64,000 bases of DNA from JABWBD01 sp040768665 (GTDB taxonomy: Bacteria; Planctomycetota; Planctomycetia; Pirellulales; Thermoguttaceae), in assembly GCA_040768665.1 (NCBI GenBank), contig JAXGMN010000013.1:186001-250000 (forward strand). The letters are read 5' to 3'. How positions within the stretch are numbered: the first letter of the stretch is position 1; every line of letters begins with the position of its first letter. The notes under the pieces were generated by a model that did no database searches, had not been told where the DNA came from, and worked only from the letters and a program-made list of their open reading frames with translations. The translations under genes and the position numbers were made by a program. Below, one piece after another: positions 16,810 through 25,698 of the stretch.

Positions 16810-18603
16810 ATGACGCTCGATTCGTTATTTTCAAAGACAGCATGTGCGTTGGACTTGTTGGCAAGGGTTCTGCGACTGATCGCCGGAGCGGTTTGTCTGC
16901 TGCCGGTGCTGATTATCGCGTCTTCGCAATGCGATGCCGCTACGATCGATCCGGCGGCCGAACTTGTTCTCCTGGGTGGTAATGTGGTGACTGTCGACGA
17001 TCGGATTGCATGCGCCGAGGCGATCGCGGTGCGTGGGGAGCGGATCGTCGCGGTGGGAGGCAATCACGAGATCCGGCGTCTGATTGGGCAAGGCACGCGC
17101 GTCATGGTGCTCGACGGCAAAACGGTCGTGCCAGGCCTGATCGAGGGGCACGCCCACTTCCTGGAACTAGGCCGGTCGAAAAAGATCCTCGACCTGACCG
17201 TGGCAAAGAGTTGGGAGGAGGTGGCGGCGATCGTCCGCGAGGCAGCCGGGAGGACGCCGCACGGATGCTGGATCACCGGTCGCGGTTGGCACCAAGACAA
17301 GTGGTCCCGGATGCCGGAGCCGAACGTCGAAGGCTATCCGACCCACGAATTGATCTCGCGAGCCGCGCCCGACCATCCCGTGCTTCTCACGCACGCCAGC
17401 GGCCATGCCACACTCGCCAACTCCCGGGCCATGGAACTGGCGAACGTGACTGCGGAAACTCGCGATCCGCCCGGCGGGGAGGTTTTGCGTGACGCCCAGG
17501 GGCACGCCACCGGCGTATTTCGGGAAAAGGCCGCGAGTCTGCTCTTGGCTGCACGCGGTCGAGACGAGCGACCAAAATCCGACCGAGACCGTATCGCCGA
17601 ACTCGACGAGTCTATCCGTCTGGCTACCGCCGAATGCCTGCGGCACGGTGTCACGAGTTTTCACGACGCCGGAGCCTCTCTGGCCACCATCGACTATTAC
17701 CGTCGTCTGGCCGAGGACGGTCGCCTTGAGGTGCGTCTTTGGGTGATGATTGGCGAGCCAAATCGCGTCCTCCAACAGCGCCTTTCCGAGTATCGCATCC
17801 TTGGCGCAGGAAATCACCACCTCACGGTACGGGCAATCAAGCGATTCATGGACGGGGCTCTGGGTACACACGGAGCCTGGCTTCTGGCACCTTACTGCGA
17901 CCTGCCTTCGAGTTGCGGACTGAACGTCACGCCGCCACCGTCACTTCGCGAGACGGCCCAGCTTGCCATCAAGCACGACTTCCAACTGGCCACGCATGCC
18001 ATCGGTGATCGGGCGAATCGCGAGACGCTCGACATTTACGCGGCTGCGTTTCGCGCCCATCCGCACAAGAAAGACCTGCGTTGGCGGATCGAGCACGCTC
18101 AGCACGTCGATCCGGCGGATGCTCCGCGGTTCGGCCGTTTGGGCGTGGTCGCGGCGATGCAGGCCGTCCATGCCACGTCCGACGCCCCGTTCGTCGTGGA
18201 ACGTCTGGACTCGAAGCGGGCCGAAGAAGGAGCCTATGCCTGGCGGACCCTGCTGGATGCCGGCGGCGTTGTGGTCAACGGCTCCGACGCTCCGGTGGAA
18301 CGGATCGATCCAATCGCTTCGTTCTACGCGTCCGTCACCCGGAAGCAAGCGGACGGAGCGGCTTTCTTCCCCGGCCAGTCGATGACGCGCCGCGAGGCGC
18401 TCCGATCGTACACTCTGGCCGCCGCTTACGCTGCTTTCGAGGAAGACCTCAAGGGCTCGATCACGCCGGGGAAACTTGCCGACCTGGTGATCCTCGATCG
18501 CGACATTACGACCGTGCCCGAAGAAGAGATCCTTGATACGCGGGTCCTCGCTACGATTCTCGGCGGCCGAATCGTTTTCGAGCGCCAAGACAGTGGCCTG
18601 TAG
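16810..18603 (+). CDS. amidohydrolase family 3 (YtcJ-like) exported protein
   Basis: About 597 aa from ATG 16810, which has GCGAGGA upstream; the frame is open back to 16657 over remnant DNA. An N-terminal hydrophobic stretch (LIAGAVCLLPVLIIASSQCDA) suggests export. Metal-dependent hydrolase signatures: HAH in VPGLIEGHAHF, the WITGRGWHQDKW loop, HATLANSRAMELA, the ATHAIGDRANRE histidine, RIEHAQHVDP, and NGSDAPVE with the catalytic aspartate. This fits the YtcJ/amidohydrolase-3 family, which hydrolyses amides or formamides; substrate unknown. C-terminal GKLADLVILDRD is the usual composite domain. Confidence 0.85.
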   Translation: MTLDSLFSKTACALDLLARVLRLIAGAVCLLPVLIIASSQCDAATIDPAAELVLLGGNVVTVDDRIACAEAIAVRGERIVAVGGNHEIRRLIGQGTRVMVLDGKTVVPGLIEGHAHFLELGRSKKILDLTVAKSWEEVAAIVREAAGRTPHGCWITGRGWHQDKWSRMPEPNVEGYPTHELISRAAPDHPVLLTHASGHATLANSRAMELANVTAETRDPPGGEVLRDAQGHATGVFREKAASLLLAARGRDERPKSDRDRIAELDESIRLATAECLRHGVTSFHDAGASLATIDYYRRLAEDGRLEVRLWVMIGEPNRVLQQRLSEYRILGAGNHHLTVRAIKRFMDGALGTHGAWLLAPYCDLPSSCGLNVTPPPSLRETAQLAIKHDFQLATHAIGDRANRETLDIYAAAFRAHPHKKDLRWRIEHAQHVDPADAPRFGRLGVVAAMQAVHATSDAPFVVERLDSKRAEEGAYAWRTLLDAGGVVVNGSDAPVERIDPIASFYASVTRKQADGAAFFPGQSMTRREALRSYTLAAAYAAFEEDLKGSITPGKLADLVILDRDITTVPEEEILDTRVLATILGGRIVFERQDSGL

Positions 18604-18621
18604 ATGGTAGCCATGCCTCTC

Positions 18622-18744
18622 GTAACCGTTCATGAGGCGGAAGAGAAGGGGACACGTCCATGTTTTCGGCCCGCGTCTTTGACCCAAAACACCCGAATTG
18701 GCCGAAAAATGGACCAGTCCCCGGCCGTGGGCATGAACGGTTAC
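18622..18744. mobile_element. MITE-like palindromic element, copy 2
   Basis: Same termini (GTAACCGTTC/GAACGGTTAC), length and internal arms as 11059..11182, same orientation, with scattered differences mainly in the centre and left side. No obvious flanking duplication here. It lies between the convergent ends of the amidohydrolase and beta-helix genes. Confidence 0.75.
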
Positions 18745-18758
18745 CGTTTCTACCTCCG

Positions 18759-20603
18759 TCAGCCGCGATTCGGTCTTGGGCCGTAGTGGGGCAGAGGCTG
18801 GTCGAGCTCGTGGGCGCCCAGATCCGGAGCGTCGCCGGTCAAATCATCGTTCACGTTCGGCAAAGCGATACCGGCATCGGCCGCGGGCGTCCCGGGTCGG
18901 AGTCGCAGATCCCACTCTTGCGGCTCACTGGTGACGCCCACTTGAGGCCGCTTTGCCTGCACGAACGTGTCGTAGTCCAACTCGACGCCATGCCGCTCGT
19001 GGCCCGCCGCCTCGGCGAATTCCGCCAGGCTGGAAAATGTCCGCTTTGCCTGCCCGTCGAACCAGCGGATGAACCCTTCGGGATCATTGCGGCTGTAGCC
19101 GTTGTAGTCGAGCGTGGTGTGGGGCGTGATGCTACCGGTGGCGATGGCGGCGCCACGGCCACCCATGATCAGGTTGTTGCGAAACAAGCCGTTCTGCCAT
19201 CGGTCGAAGCTGCTGAACCCGTTGCCCGCAGTGCACGTCGTGTTGTGAAAGGCCACGATGCCCGCGCAGTAGTTGTGCAGCTTGTAAGCGATGCCCGTGA
19301 TGCCGTAGGCCTCGTTGCGGATCAGGTAGATCGGGCCGCCGTAGGAGGGCTGCACGGACAGGGCGGTATGGGCGTTGTAGCACCGGTTGCGGTACACCCG
19401 GATGTTGTGGCAGCCGTAGTCCGCCTCGACCGTATCGTCCTGCGCCCAGGACAGATCGTTGTGGTGAAAATCGATATTCACGCAGTGCCTCTTGAGGTCG
19501 TCCACCGGCGGGCCGAAGTTGGCGATGGCGAGCGAATCGCTGAATCGCGTGATCGAGTTGTGCGCAACGACGTGCCCGCGGCCGTACACGTTCACGCCCG
19601 TATGCGACGGTTCCATGTAGCTCCGGGTCGGCGTGGTGCGCGGATGCCACGTGGGGTTCAGGCCGACCAGCATGTTGTCGGCCACGAACCAGCCCTCGGC
19701 GTTTTCCGAGGTGGTCCAGATCCCGGAAACGACGTCCTCGATGTGGCAATTCCGTACGACCAGACCCGAGGTGCCGGGGCCGCCCTTGTTGCCCCCGTGG
19801 ATGGCGTACTGTGCTCGGCGCAGGGTCAGATTCTCGAAATGGAGGTGATCGGCGGAGCGAACGTCGAACAGTGTCGTCTTGTGGTCGGGTCCCTCGACAA
19901 TCGCCGGCCACTCGCCTGCGCCGCGCAGCACGATTGGTTTGTCGGGCCGCCCGGACGTCTCGATGGCGAAGTTACCCCGGTGTACTCCGGCGTGCAACAG
20001 GATCACGTCGCCGGGACGGGCTTGCTTCAGGGCCTCGGCCAGGTCGGTCAATGCTCCGGGCGGACGAGGACCTTTGTGATCCACGGGCAGCACCGCCACG
20101 TGCCGCTCTCCCTCGTAGCGGGCAGGCTCGGCGCGGGTCGTGGCCGGAACGATCTTCGGCTGCGGTGCTCCGCCGTCAGGATCGGCCATCGTGAAGCGGA
20201 CCTCGTATTTCGTACTCGGCTCCAAGAACATCACGCTGCCGGCGAAGAGGTTGCCGCACCGCCAAGGCTGGAAGTCCCGGTTGACGACTTCGGACTGCAC
20301 GCGCAACATGGGCTGGGCCTCCTGCCACGCCGCATCGCCCTTGCGGCGATAGGCCACGGCCACCGACGCGTTGCGGTTGCTGTCGCCGTCGATGTACCAG
20401 CGGAAGCCCAGATGGTTGATCGTGGGAGGGTCAACGAAGAACGGCCCGGGGGTCACCTTGTCGTCAGCCGCGCCAGGCTGGAAGCCGGGAGTCGGCATGG
20501 AAGGATCCCAGGTAGTCCTCGCCCGCTGTCCCGACGCCGCGTTAACGCACAATGCGATTCCCAGGGCTAACGCCGCCACGCGGGCACGCTGTTGCTTGCT
20601 CAT
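18759..20603 (-). CDS. secreted right-handed beta-helix repeat protein
   Basis: About 614 aa from ATG 20603 (CAGGAGAA upstream; signal peptide RVAALALGIALCVNAASGQ). After an N-terminal beta domain (about 30-165) there is a parallel beta-helix region, opening with DLAEALKQARPGDVILLHAG and followed by turns such as GLVVRNCHIEDVVSGIWT, GHVVAHNSITRFSDSLAI, NIRVYRNRCYNAHTALSV and AYKLHNYCAGIVAFHNTT. The C-terminus has the LRLRPGTPAADAG and PDLGAHE motifs common at the end of secreted beta-helix proteins. Related proteins bind or cleave polysaccharides (pectate-lyase-like), but no catalytic residues can be assigned. Confidence 0.85.
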   Translation of the reverse strand: MSKQQRARVAALALGIALCVNAASGQRARTTWDPSMPTPGFQPGAADDKVTPGPFFVDPPTINHLGFRWYIDGDSNRNASVAVAYRRKGDAAWQEAQPMLRVQSEVVNRDFQPWRCGNLFAGSVMFLEPSTKYEVRFTMADPDGGAPQPKIVPATTRAEPARYEGERHVAVLPVDHKGPRPPGALTDLAEALKQARPGDVILLHAGVHRGNFAIETSGRPDKPIVLRGAGEWPAIVEGPDHKTTLFDVRSADHLHFENLTLRRAQYAIHGGNKGGPGTSGLVVRNCHIEDVVSGIWTTSENAEGWFVADNMLVGLNPTWHPRTTPTRSYMEPSHTGVNVYGRGHVVAHNSITRFSDSLAIANFGPPVDDLKRHCVNIDFHHNDLSWAQDDTVEADYGCHNIRVYRNRCYNAHTALSVQPSYGGPIYLIRNEAYGITGIAYKLHNYCAGIVAFHNTTCTAGNGFSSFDRWQNGLFRNNLIMGGRGAAIATGSITPHTTLDYNGYSRNDPEGFIRWFDGQAKRTFSSLAEFAEAAGHERHGVELDYDTFVQAKRPQVGVTSEPQEWDLRLRPGTPAADAGIALPNVNDDLTGDAPDLGAHELDQPLPHYGPRPNRG

Positions 20604-21150
20604 GGATTTTCTCCTGCCATGACACGACCTTTTCCAGGCAACCATTACCCATCTGGGCAGTAACCTGAATCAAGCAGATTGGGTTGATCGTTTTCATGTT
20701 CCCCATTGTGAGCCGAGATTCTGTGCCCTGCAACCGTCTTGCCGGCACACAGCGCAGCCTTCCAACGGGGACTGGAACCTTTGCCGCCATCGCGGGCCAT
20801 CCGGAAATCCTTCATCTTGATGTGACCAAGTCGATCCTATCTGATTTCGGATACGAAGGGCCACAGCGCTGAGGCAGCCGGACAGGGATCAGCGAGTTCA
20901 GAATACCTTCACTCTTATGCAGAGGGGCTGACAGAAGAACGGCCGAATCGCCGCTTCCTCGGGAATAAACGCCGCGGCATGGGGATCTCCAAGATTGTTG
21001 CCGCTCGACTGCAAAAAAATGCCGAACTATTTGTCGACAACATTCGTCAGCGACCATCCCTGCAGGCCCCCTGCCGACTCGCGCAGCAGGAGCCCAAGGT
21101 TCCCCGGCTACGGCGCTTTGTTGGACCCATGAGCCTGGGGAGCCAATCCC
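20604..21150. other. intergenic region, nothing recognised
   Basis: About 550 bases. Short open frames on both strands have no recognisable motifs and no ribosome binding sites. The base composition is less GC-rich than in the neighbouring genes. It presumably holds the promoters of the divergent beta-helix and membrane-protein genes. Confidence 0.5.
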
Positions 21151-21798
21151 ATGTCACGGCCACAGCGGGCCAGTACGATTCTCGAGACTCTGCTAGCATT
21201 GGGACTGGTAACCATTGTGTTATTGGACAGTCTCTACCTGAAGTATGACGGGGGTGTGTTTCTCATTGGAGCGGCGACGGCCTGCTTGGTTTTCTGGCAC
21301 CGTCCCTGGTCATGGTCCCTTCTTATTCAGGTCGTTGTGACGGCATATTTCTTTCGCTGCGTCGTGCTCTACCTGACAGGCACGGATGCCGTCAAGGTGA
21401 TTGCCTTCCGGGATGCTGGATTGGGGCTTGTTGCGATCGGTGCCGTCTGCGCAGCCAAGCGAGCCATTAGCAACTGCGCGGGGCCGATTGACAAAACAGC
21501 CGTCCCGGAACGGGCAGCCAAGTCACCCCGAGCCAGCGACAGTCGCCTGGCTGGGCAATCGATTGAGGGAAACTCGGATGAGATAATAAACACGCCGGAA
21601 CGCGAAGCAGACGTCTGGTCGCCGGTCCAGTTTACCGTAAGAATGTTCTTCCTGCTTACCCTCGTATGGAGTGGCGTATTTGCAGTGTGCGTTGCGGCTG
21701 GGCCCTACGCTGCTTGCTTCGTGGTGTTTCTCGGACTACTATGGTTCTTGATCGCCGGTTGTGTCCGGCTTGTATCGTCCGAAGGTCACGACTCGTGA
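21151..21798 (+). CDS. membrane protein of unknown function
   Basis: 215 aa with GGGGAG upstream. Hydrophobic segments at about 10-30, 35-50, 55-75 and 88-105, then a charged, Ser/Pro-rich loop (about 105-155) and two more helices near the end (FTVRMFFLLTLVWSGVFAV; YAACFVVFLGLLWFLIAGC). Six membrane helices in total, with the loop between helix 4 and 5. I recognise no family. The next gene starts 19 bases downstream. Confidence 0.6.
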   Translation: MSRPQRASTILETLLALGLVTIVLLDSLYLKYDGGVFLIGAATACLVFWHRPWSWSLLIQVVVTAYFFRCVVLYLTGTDAVKVIAFRDAGLGLVAIGAVCAAKRAISNCAGPIDKTAVPERAAKSPRASDSRLAGQSIEGNSDEIINTPEREADVWSPVQFTVRMFFLLTLVWSGVFAVCVAAGPYAACFVVFLGLLWFLIAGCVRLVSSEGHDS

Positions 21799-21817
21799 TA
21801 GTGTAGCTGAGCCTGCC

Positions 21818-22378
21818 ATGCCGGATTGGCTTGATACCGAGACCAAAGCGATTCTCCAGGGTGTGCCGCCCGACAAACTGGCGCCACCGGACACGGTAGG
21901 CTTTACACTCGTGCTGCTGCGTGAATCGGACAGTCGCAAGCGCCTCGAGGAAGGTCTCGCTAAGGCTGGTTGTTGCGATTCTCGTGCGTCGGTCGCCGTG
22001 GTCCGGGAGTGTCCGCAGGTCTTGGCGGCAGGGTTGACGCTGGAGGATGCACTGCTTGGGCAGTTTGAGTTGGCCTGCTGCGACTCCATCGCGGTCCTCC
22101 TTCGCGATGCCGTAGTGGCCGCGAACGACCGGGCCTACCTCTTGGAGGTGTATTCCGATTTGCTCAACGCTGAGGAGTTCCAACCAATGGGCATCGAAAT
22201 TCGCTCCGTCCCCAATGATCACCGAGGCAGGCGATTTCTGGATCAATTCGTCGGGAGCGAGGAGATAGGCGGCCAGGCGATACGATTTCCAGTCCGCCTG
22301 AAGGTAATGCGGAAGAAGGCTCGCCTTATGGGACACTGGGGAAAGAAAATCGGAGCGGACGTAAGACTTGAGGACTGA
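21818..22378 (+). CDS. soluble protein of unknown function
   Basis: 186 aa from ATG 21818; the frame is open 19 codons further upstream into the previous gene. No signal peptide. Features: PDKLAPPDTVGFTLVLLRES, then CPQVLAAGLTLEDALLGQFE and a C-terminal basic stretch. The middle part (LAAGLTLEDALLGQFELACC) recalls small planctomycete proteins of unknown role. It is probably co-transcribed with its neighbours. Confidence 0.55.
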   Translation: MPDWLDTETKAILQGVPPDKLAPPDTVGFTLVLLRESDSRKRLEEGLAKAGCCDSRASVAVVRECPQVLAAGLTLEDALLGQFELACCDSIAVLLRDAVVAANDRAYLLEVYSDLLNAEEFQPMGIEIRSVPNDHRGRRFLDQFVGSEEIGGQAIRFPVRLKVMRKKARLMGHWGKKIGADVRLED

Positions 22379-22482
22379 CCAAGCCTCGACGCTGTTCGGC
22401 CGCCAAAGGAGGCAGGACCGATGATTCGGCGGGGCATCAAGTCGCTGCGTTGGGTCGTGCGGTTGAGACGAGCAGGAGCGGC

Positions 22483-22806
22483 ATGAAAGTCGTATGTGAG
22501 GCTGCCACAATGGTTGTCGCGTCGGTCGTTTGGCACGTTATCTGCCTAAACGCGCTGGGCGCTCCCGGGTTCGTGACGGCCTTGCCGATATGGGCGAATC
22601 TGGCATTCGTCTTGATACCTCCAACCCTGCTATTCGCTGCAATCCTGTTCGCCACGGCACACCCGCACCTTCGCAACGGAGCGGAAGGGCGCGGACGAGC
22701 GATCGTCTACTGGATGGCCATTTCGTTCTCGGTCGCGCCGATCGTCTGGTGGGTTGCGGGGATTCTGCTTATCGCTGGCATTGGCGGTCTTTACCGTTTC
22801 CTCTGA
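22483..22806 (+). CDS. small membrane protein of unknown function
   Basis: 107 aa from ATG 22483 with AGGAG 5 bases upstream. Three hydrophobic helices (about 5-28, 33-55, 72-105), cytoplasmic loop with HLRNGAEGRGR. No family recognised. Third of three small + strand genes with short gaps, a possible operon. Confidence 0.55.
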   Translation: MKVVCEAATMVVASVVWHVICLNALGAPGFVTALPIWANLAFVLIPPTLLFAAILFATAHPHLRNGAEGRGRAIVYWMAISFSVAPIVWWVAGILLIAGIGGLYRFL

Positions 22807-23138
22807 CGAGCGACTTCGCTCTCCGTCACCGCACAATCAGGTCCCCCCGACAGCGCCATGCTGGCGAAACCGATTCGTAGCTACCGTGGCGGGCATTCGT
22901 GATGCCCAAAAACAAGCACCGACAACTGCCGTGCCAGGACATCTCGCCACGCACATTTGCCCGCGGGTATTGACCGCGGTCTGGCTGCAAAGATAATGGG
23001 GTTGTGCCGGCAGGGGAAAACCTGCCACTGCGGAATAAGAGGGCCATCGGAGTCGCCGCTGTTCAGTGCCCATCGCTGCGTGCCTGGCGAAGGCCGATGA
23101 CAACCGTCCCAGATCTTAAAAAGAAGTGAGACTCAAAC
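22807..23138. other. intergenic region, nothing recognised
   Basis: About 330 bases upstream of the Gfo/Idh/MocA gene. No coding frame with recognisable content and no obvious palindrome. Confidence 0.5.
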
Positions 23139-24473
23139 ATGACAACCAGTGCACGAACGAATCGGCGGGAATTCCTGGGGCGTTTTGCGGGGACCGCCTC
23201 GGCGGCCTTGGCAGTTCCTTACGTGGTGCCGGCATCGGCGCTCGGCAAGGAGGGGCAAGCGGCGCCGAGCGAACGAATCACGCTCGGATCGATCGGCGTC
23301 GGCTCCATGGGCCGAGGCGACATGAAAGGGTTGATGCGCGACAAAGCGGCCCAGATCGTTGCCGTGTGCGACGTGTTCGAGGATCGCCGCGAAGCGGCAA
23401 AGAAGGTCGCCGAAGAAAGCTACGGAAGCGGAAGCTGCAAGGCATACGGCGATTTTCGGGACCTGCTGGCGCGTGACGATATCGACGCGGTCTCGATCAC
23501 CACGCAGGACCATTGGCATGCATTGATCGCCGTCGCAGCGGCCGAAGCGGGCAAGGATATCTATTGCCAGAAGCCGTTGGGCATCACCGTCGCGGAGTCG
23601 CAGGCGATTCGCGAAGCGGTGCGACGCTGTGGCCGGGTGTTTCAGACCGGAACCCAGCAACGGTCCGATCGCAGTTTTCGCTTCGCCTGTGAACTGGCAC
23701 GAAACGGCTACCTGGGCAAGATACATACGATCGAGGTAGCTGCGCCGGGGCCGAAATACCAGCGGAGGTATCTGAAGCCGACGACGCCCGAGCCGATTCC
23801 TGCCGGGTTCGATTTCGACATGTACCACGGCCCCGCCAAGGCGAGGCCGTACAACGGCGGCCTGTGGGCGTGGCCCGACTGGTACCTGATCCGCGACTAC
23901 TGCGTGGGGTTCATCGTCAACTGGGGCGTCCACCATCTCGACATCGCCAACTGGGGATGCCCGACGGTGACCGCGGAGCCTTGCCAGTTGGAATTCAAAG
24001 GAAGCTACCGCCACGACGGTCTGACCGACAACATCAACGACTGGAAGGGCGAGTTCCGCTTCCCAAGCGGGCTGCGGATGGGCTACAGCGACACCGACAA
24101 TCCCTACGAACAGGGCTGCAAGTTCATCGGCGACAAAGGATGGGTCCATGTCAACCGGGTCCGGACCACGACGGAGCCTAAGTCGCTGCGCGAGATCGAA
24201 TTGAAAGCCGACGACGTCGACCTGAGCGCCGGCGCAACGGGAAGCCACTATGAGAACTTTCTCGCGTGCGTTCGCAGCCGTAAGGAGCCGATCGCGCCAG
24301 TCGAGGCCGGCCACCAGGCGACCTACCTGGGCATGATTGCGGAAATCTCGATCAAGCTGGGCCGTCCGCTCCGCTGGGATCCCAAAACCGAGACATTCTC
24401 CGACGACGCCGAAGCGAACGCCCTACTGTCCGGACCGATGCGCGCCCCCTGGAGCCTCGGCAAGAAGGCCTGA
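23139..24473 (+). CDS. Tat-exported Gfo/Idh/MocA family oxidoreductase
   Basis: 444 aa. Twin-arginine leader (NRREFLGRFAGTASAALAVP) followed by a Rossmann fold (ITLGSIGVGSMGRGD) and the Gfo/Idh/MocA C-terminal domain. NAD(P)-dependent oxidation of sugars or inositols is the usual chemistry. The signature EKP triad is QKP here (IYCQKPLG), which removes the usual glutamate but keeps the lysine. The catalytic-type VNWGVHHLDIANWG segment is present. The C-terminus (PMRAPWSL) is typical of the large planctomycete Tat-exported subfamily. It is a single gene with convergent neighbours; substrate unknown. Confidence 0.88.
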   Translation: MTTSARTNRREFLGRFAGTASAALAVPYVVPASALGKEGQAAPSERITLGSIGVGSMGRGDMKGLMRDKAAQIVAVCDVFEDRREAAKKVAEESYGSGSCKAYGDFRDLLARDDIDAVSITTQDHWHALIAVAAAEAGKDIYCQKPLGITVAESQAIREAVRRCGRVFQTGTQQRSDRSFRFACELARNGYLGKIHTIEVAAPGPKYQRRYLKPTTPEPIPAGFDFDMYHGPAKARPYNGGLWAWPDWYLIRDYCVGFIVNWGVHHLDIANWGCPTVTAEPCQLEFKGSYRHDGLTDNINDWKGEFRFPSGLRMGYSDTDNPYEQGCKFIGDKGWVHVNRVRTTTEPKSLREIELKADDVDLSAGATGSHYENFLACVRSRKEPIAPVEAGHQATYLGMIAEISIKLGRPLRWDPKTETFSDDAEANALLSGPMRAPWSLGKKA

Positions 24474-24495
24474 CCCACCCCCAATAAAAATCGTT

Positions 24496-24582
24496 TAGCC
24501 GCAGTGCCCAGCGGGCCGCGCGTCGGGCAAAGAGCGGCGCGACTCTCGGTCACAGCGCGCGGCCCGCTGGGCACTACGGCTA
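24496..24582. repeat. long inverted repeat between convergent genes
   Basis: 27-base arms (24496-24522 and 24556-24582) with one mismatch, between the ends of the Gfo/Idh/MocA and BI-1 genes. It may stop transcription in both directions, but it has no T-run and may be one more palindromic repeat. Confidence 0.65.
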
Positions 24583-24648
24583 AATGACGAATTTACAAGA
24601 CCTTAAGACCTTTACAAGCGCGGGAAGGTTCGACTGAGCTGGCGCAGG

Positions 24649-25365
24649 TCAGTCTCGCGAGGCCATGAACAGTCGCAGGACGTACCAGAACAGCAGGGCC
24701 ACGGAGGCAAACAGCGCCAACGAGGCCGCCACGTGCTGCCCGATGCGATAGTGGTGCAGAACGTTGGACGTGTCGTAAAGGATGTAGCCGCACGCCAGGG
24801 CGATCATCGCCACGGTGAAGATCTGTCCCAGGGCGAATCCGAAAACGATCGCCGCGGCGATCAGTCCCATCGCAGCCAGTCCGCCGAACAGGAGCACCGA
24901 CCGGAGGAACGAGAAGTCGGTGCGGGTGACAAAGACCACGACGGTCATCAGCCCGAACAGCACGAGCGTCGAAACGGCCGCGGCCGGGATGATCTCCGGG
25001 CCGAGGGCACGCGCGATGAACAGGATCGGCACGAAGATCACTGCTTGGGCAACTACATAGAGCCCCAAGCCCAGGTATTGCGTCCGCGGCGATACGGCCG
25101 ACGTCGCCCAGGAATTGGCGACCCAACTGACGACCATGAACAGGCCGAGCACCACCAGCCAACTGTATCGGGTGCCGAGCATCAGTCCCACCACGTTCTC
25201 GATGCCGGGCAGACTCAGAAGAACCGCTTCCAGCCCAACGAACGCGGCCACCGCGCCGGCTAGGTGGAGATAGGTCTTCGTGATGAAATCGGCACGTTCA
25301 TCGGCCGCCGCCTGGGCCGCGATAGTAAACTGGGCCGACTGGTACGGGCTATCTGCGACGCTCAT
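24649..25365 (-). CDS. Bax inhibitor-1 / YccA family membrane protein
   Basis: 238 aa, GGAAGA upstream. Seven hydrophobic segments with the UPF0005/BI-1 layout: VAAFVGLEAVLLSLPG, YSWLVVLGLFMVVSWVANS, LYVVAQAVIFVPILFIA, STLVLFGLMTVVVFVTRTDF and the last half-helices with ALACGYILYDTSNVLHHY and LFWYVLRLFMASRD. BI-1 family proteins act as proton-sensitive calcium leak channels or as regulators of membrane proteolysis in some bacteria; role here not known. Stand-alone gene. Confidence 0.88.
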   Translation of the reverse strand: MSVADSPYQSAQFTIAAQAAADERADFITKTYLHLAGAVAAFVGLEAVLLSLPGIENVVGLMLGTRYSWLVVLGLFMVVSWVANSWATSAVSPRTQYLGLGLYVVAQAVIFVPILFIARALGPEIIPAAAVSTLVLFGLMTVVVFVTRTDFSFLRSVLLFGGLAAMGLIAAAIVFGFALGQIFTVAMIALACGYILYDTSNVLHHYRIGQHVAASLALFASVALLFWYVLRLFMASRD

Positions 25366-25698
25366 AGCTCTTCCTTCCGTTGTCTAGAGTGGAGGATGGA
25401 CCGCATGCTGCCGATTGGGAACACCGATTGCCCGAATCATACCGAAAAGGGGCTAGCACCACCAGCCGCCCAACGGCAGGCTGTCACCGCAGAAAAGTCG
25501 ACTGTGGAGCCGCATCGAGTCGATCCACCCAAGCCCCACGAATGAATAACCGTTGCGAATCGGACTCATTGGTGGCCGCCCTGGGTAAGCCCCGGCGTCA
25601 CTGCTGCCTACGCCGCGGTTGTAGTGTTAGCCGCGACGGAGTGATAAGCTGATGTGCGAGAAGATCGAGAAGATCAAGTTAGTCCCAAAAGTCGAGTC
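25366..25698. other. intergenic region, nothing recognised
   Basis: About 330 bases between the divergent BI-1 and LRR genes; presumably holds both promoters. No motif or open frame with recognisable content. Confidence 0.5.

Noticed and set aside
20979..21248. 89-codon plus-strand frame upstream of the membrane protein gene
   Set aside because: Overlaps the start of the membrane protein in another frame, has no ribosome binding site or recognised motif.
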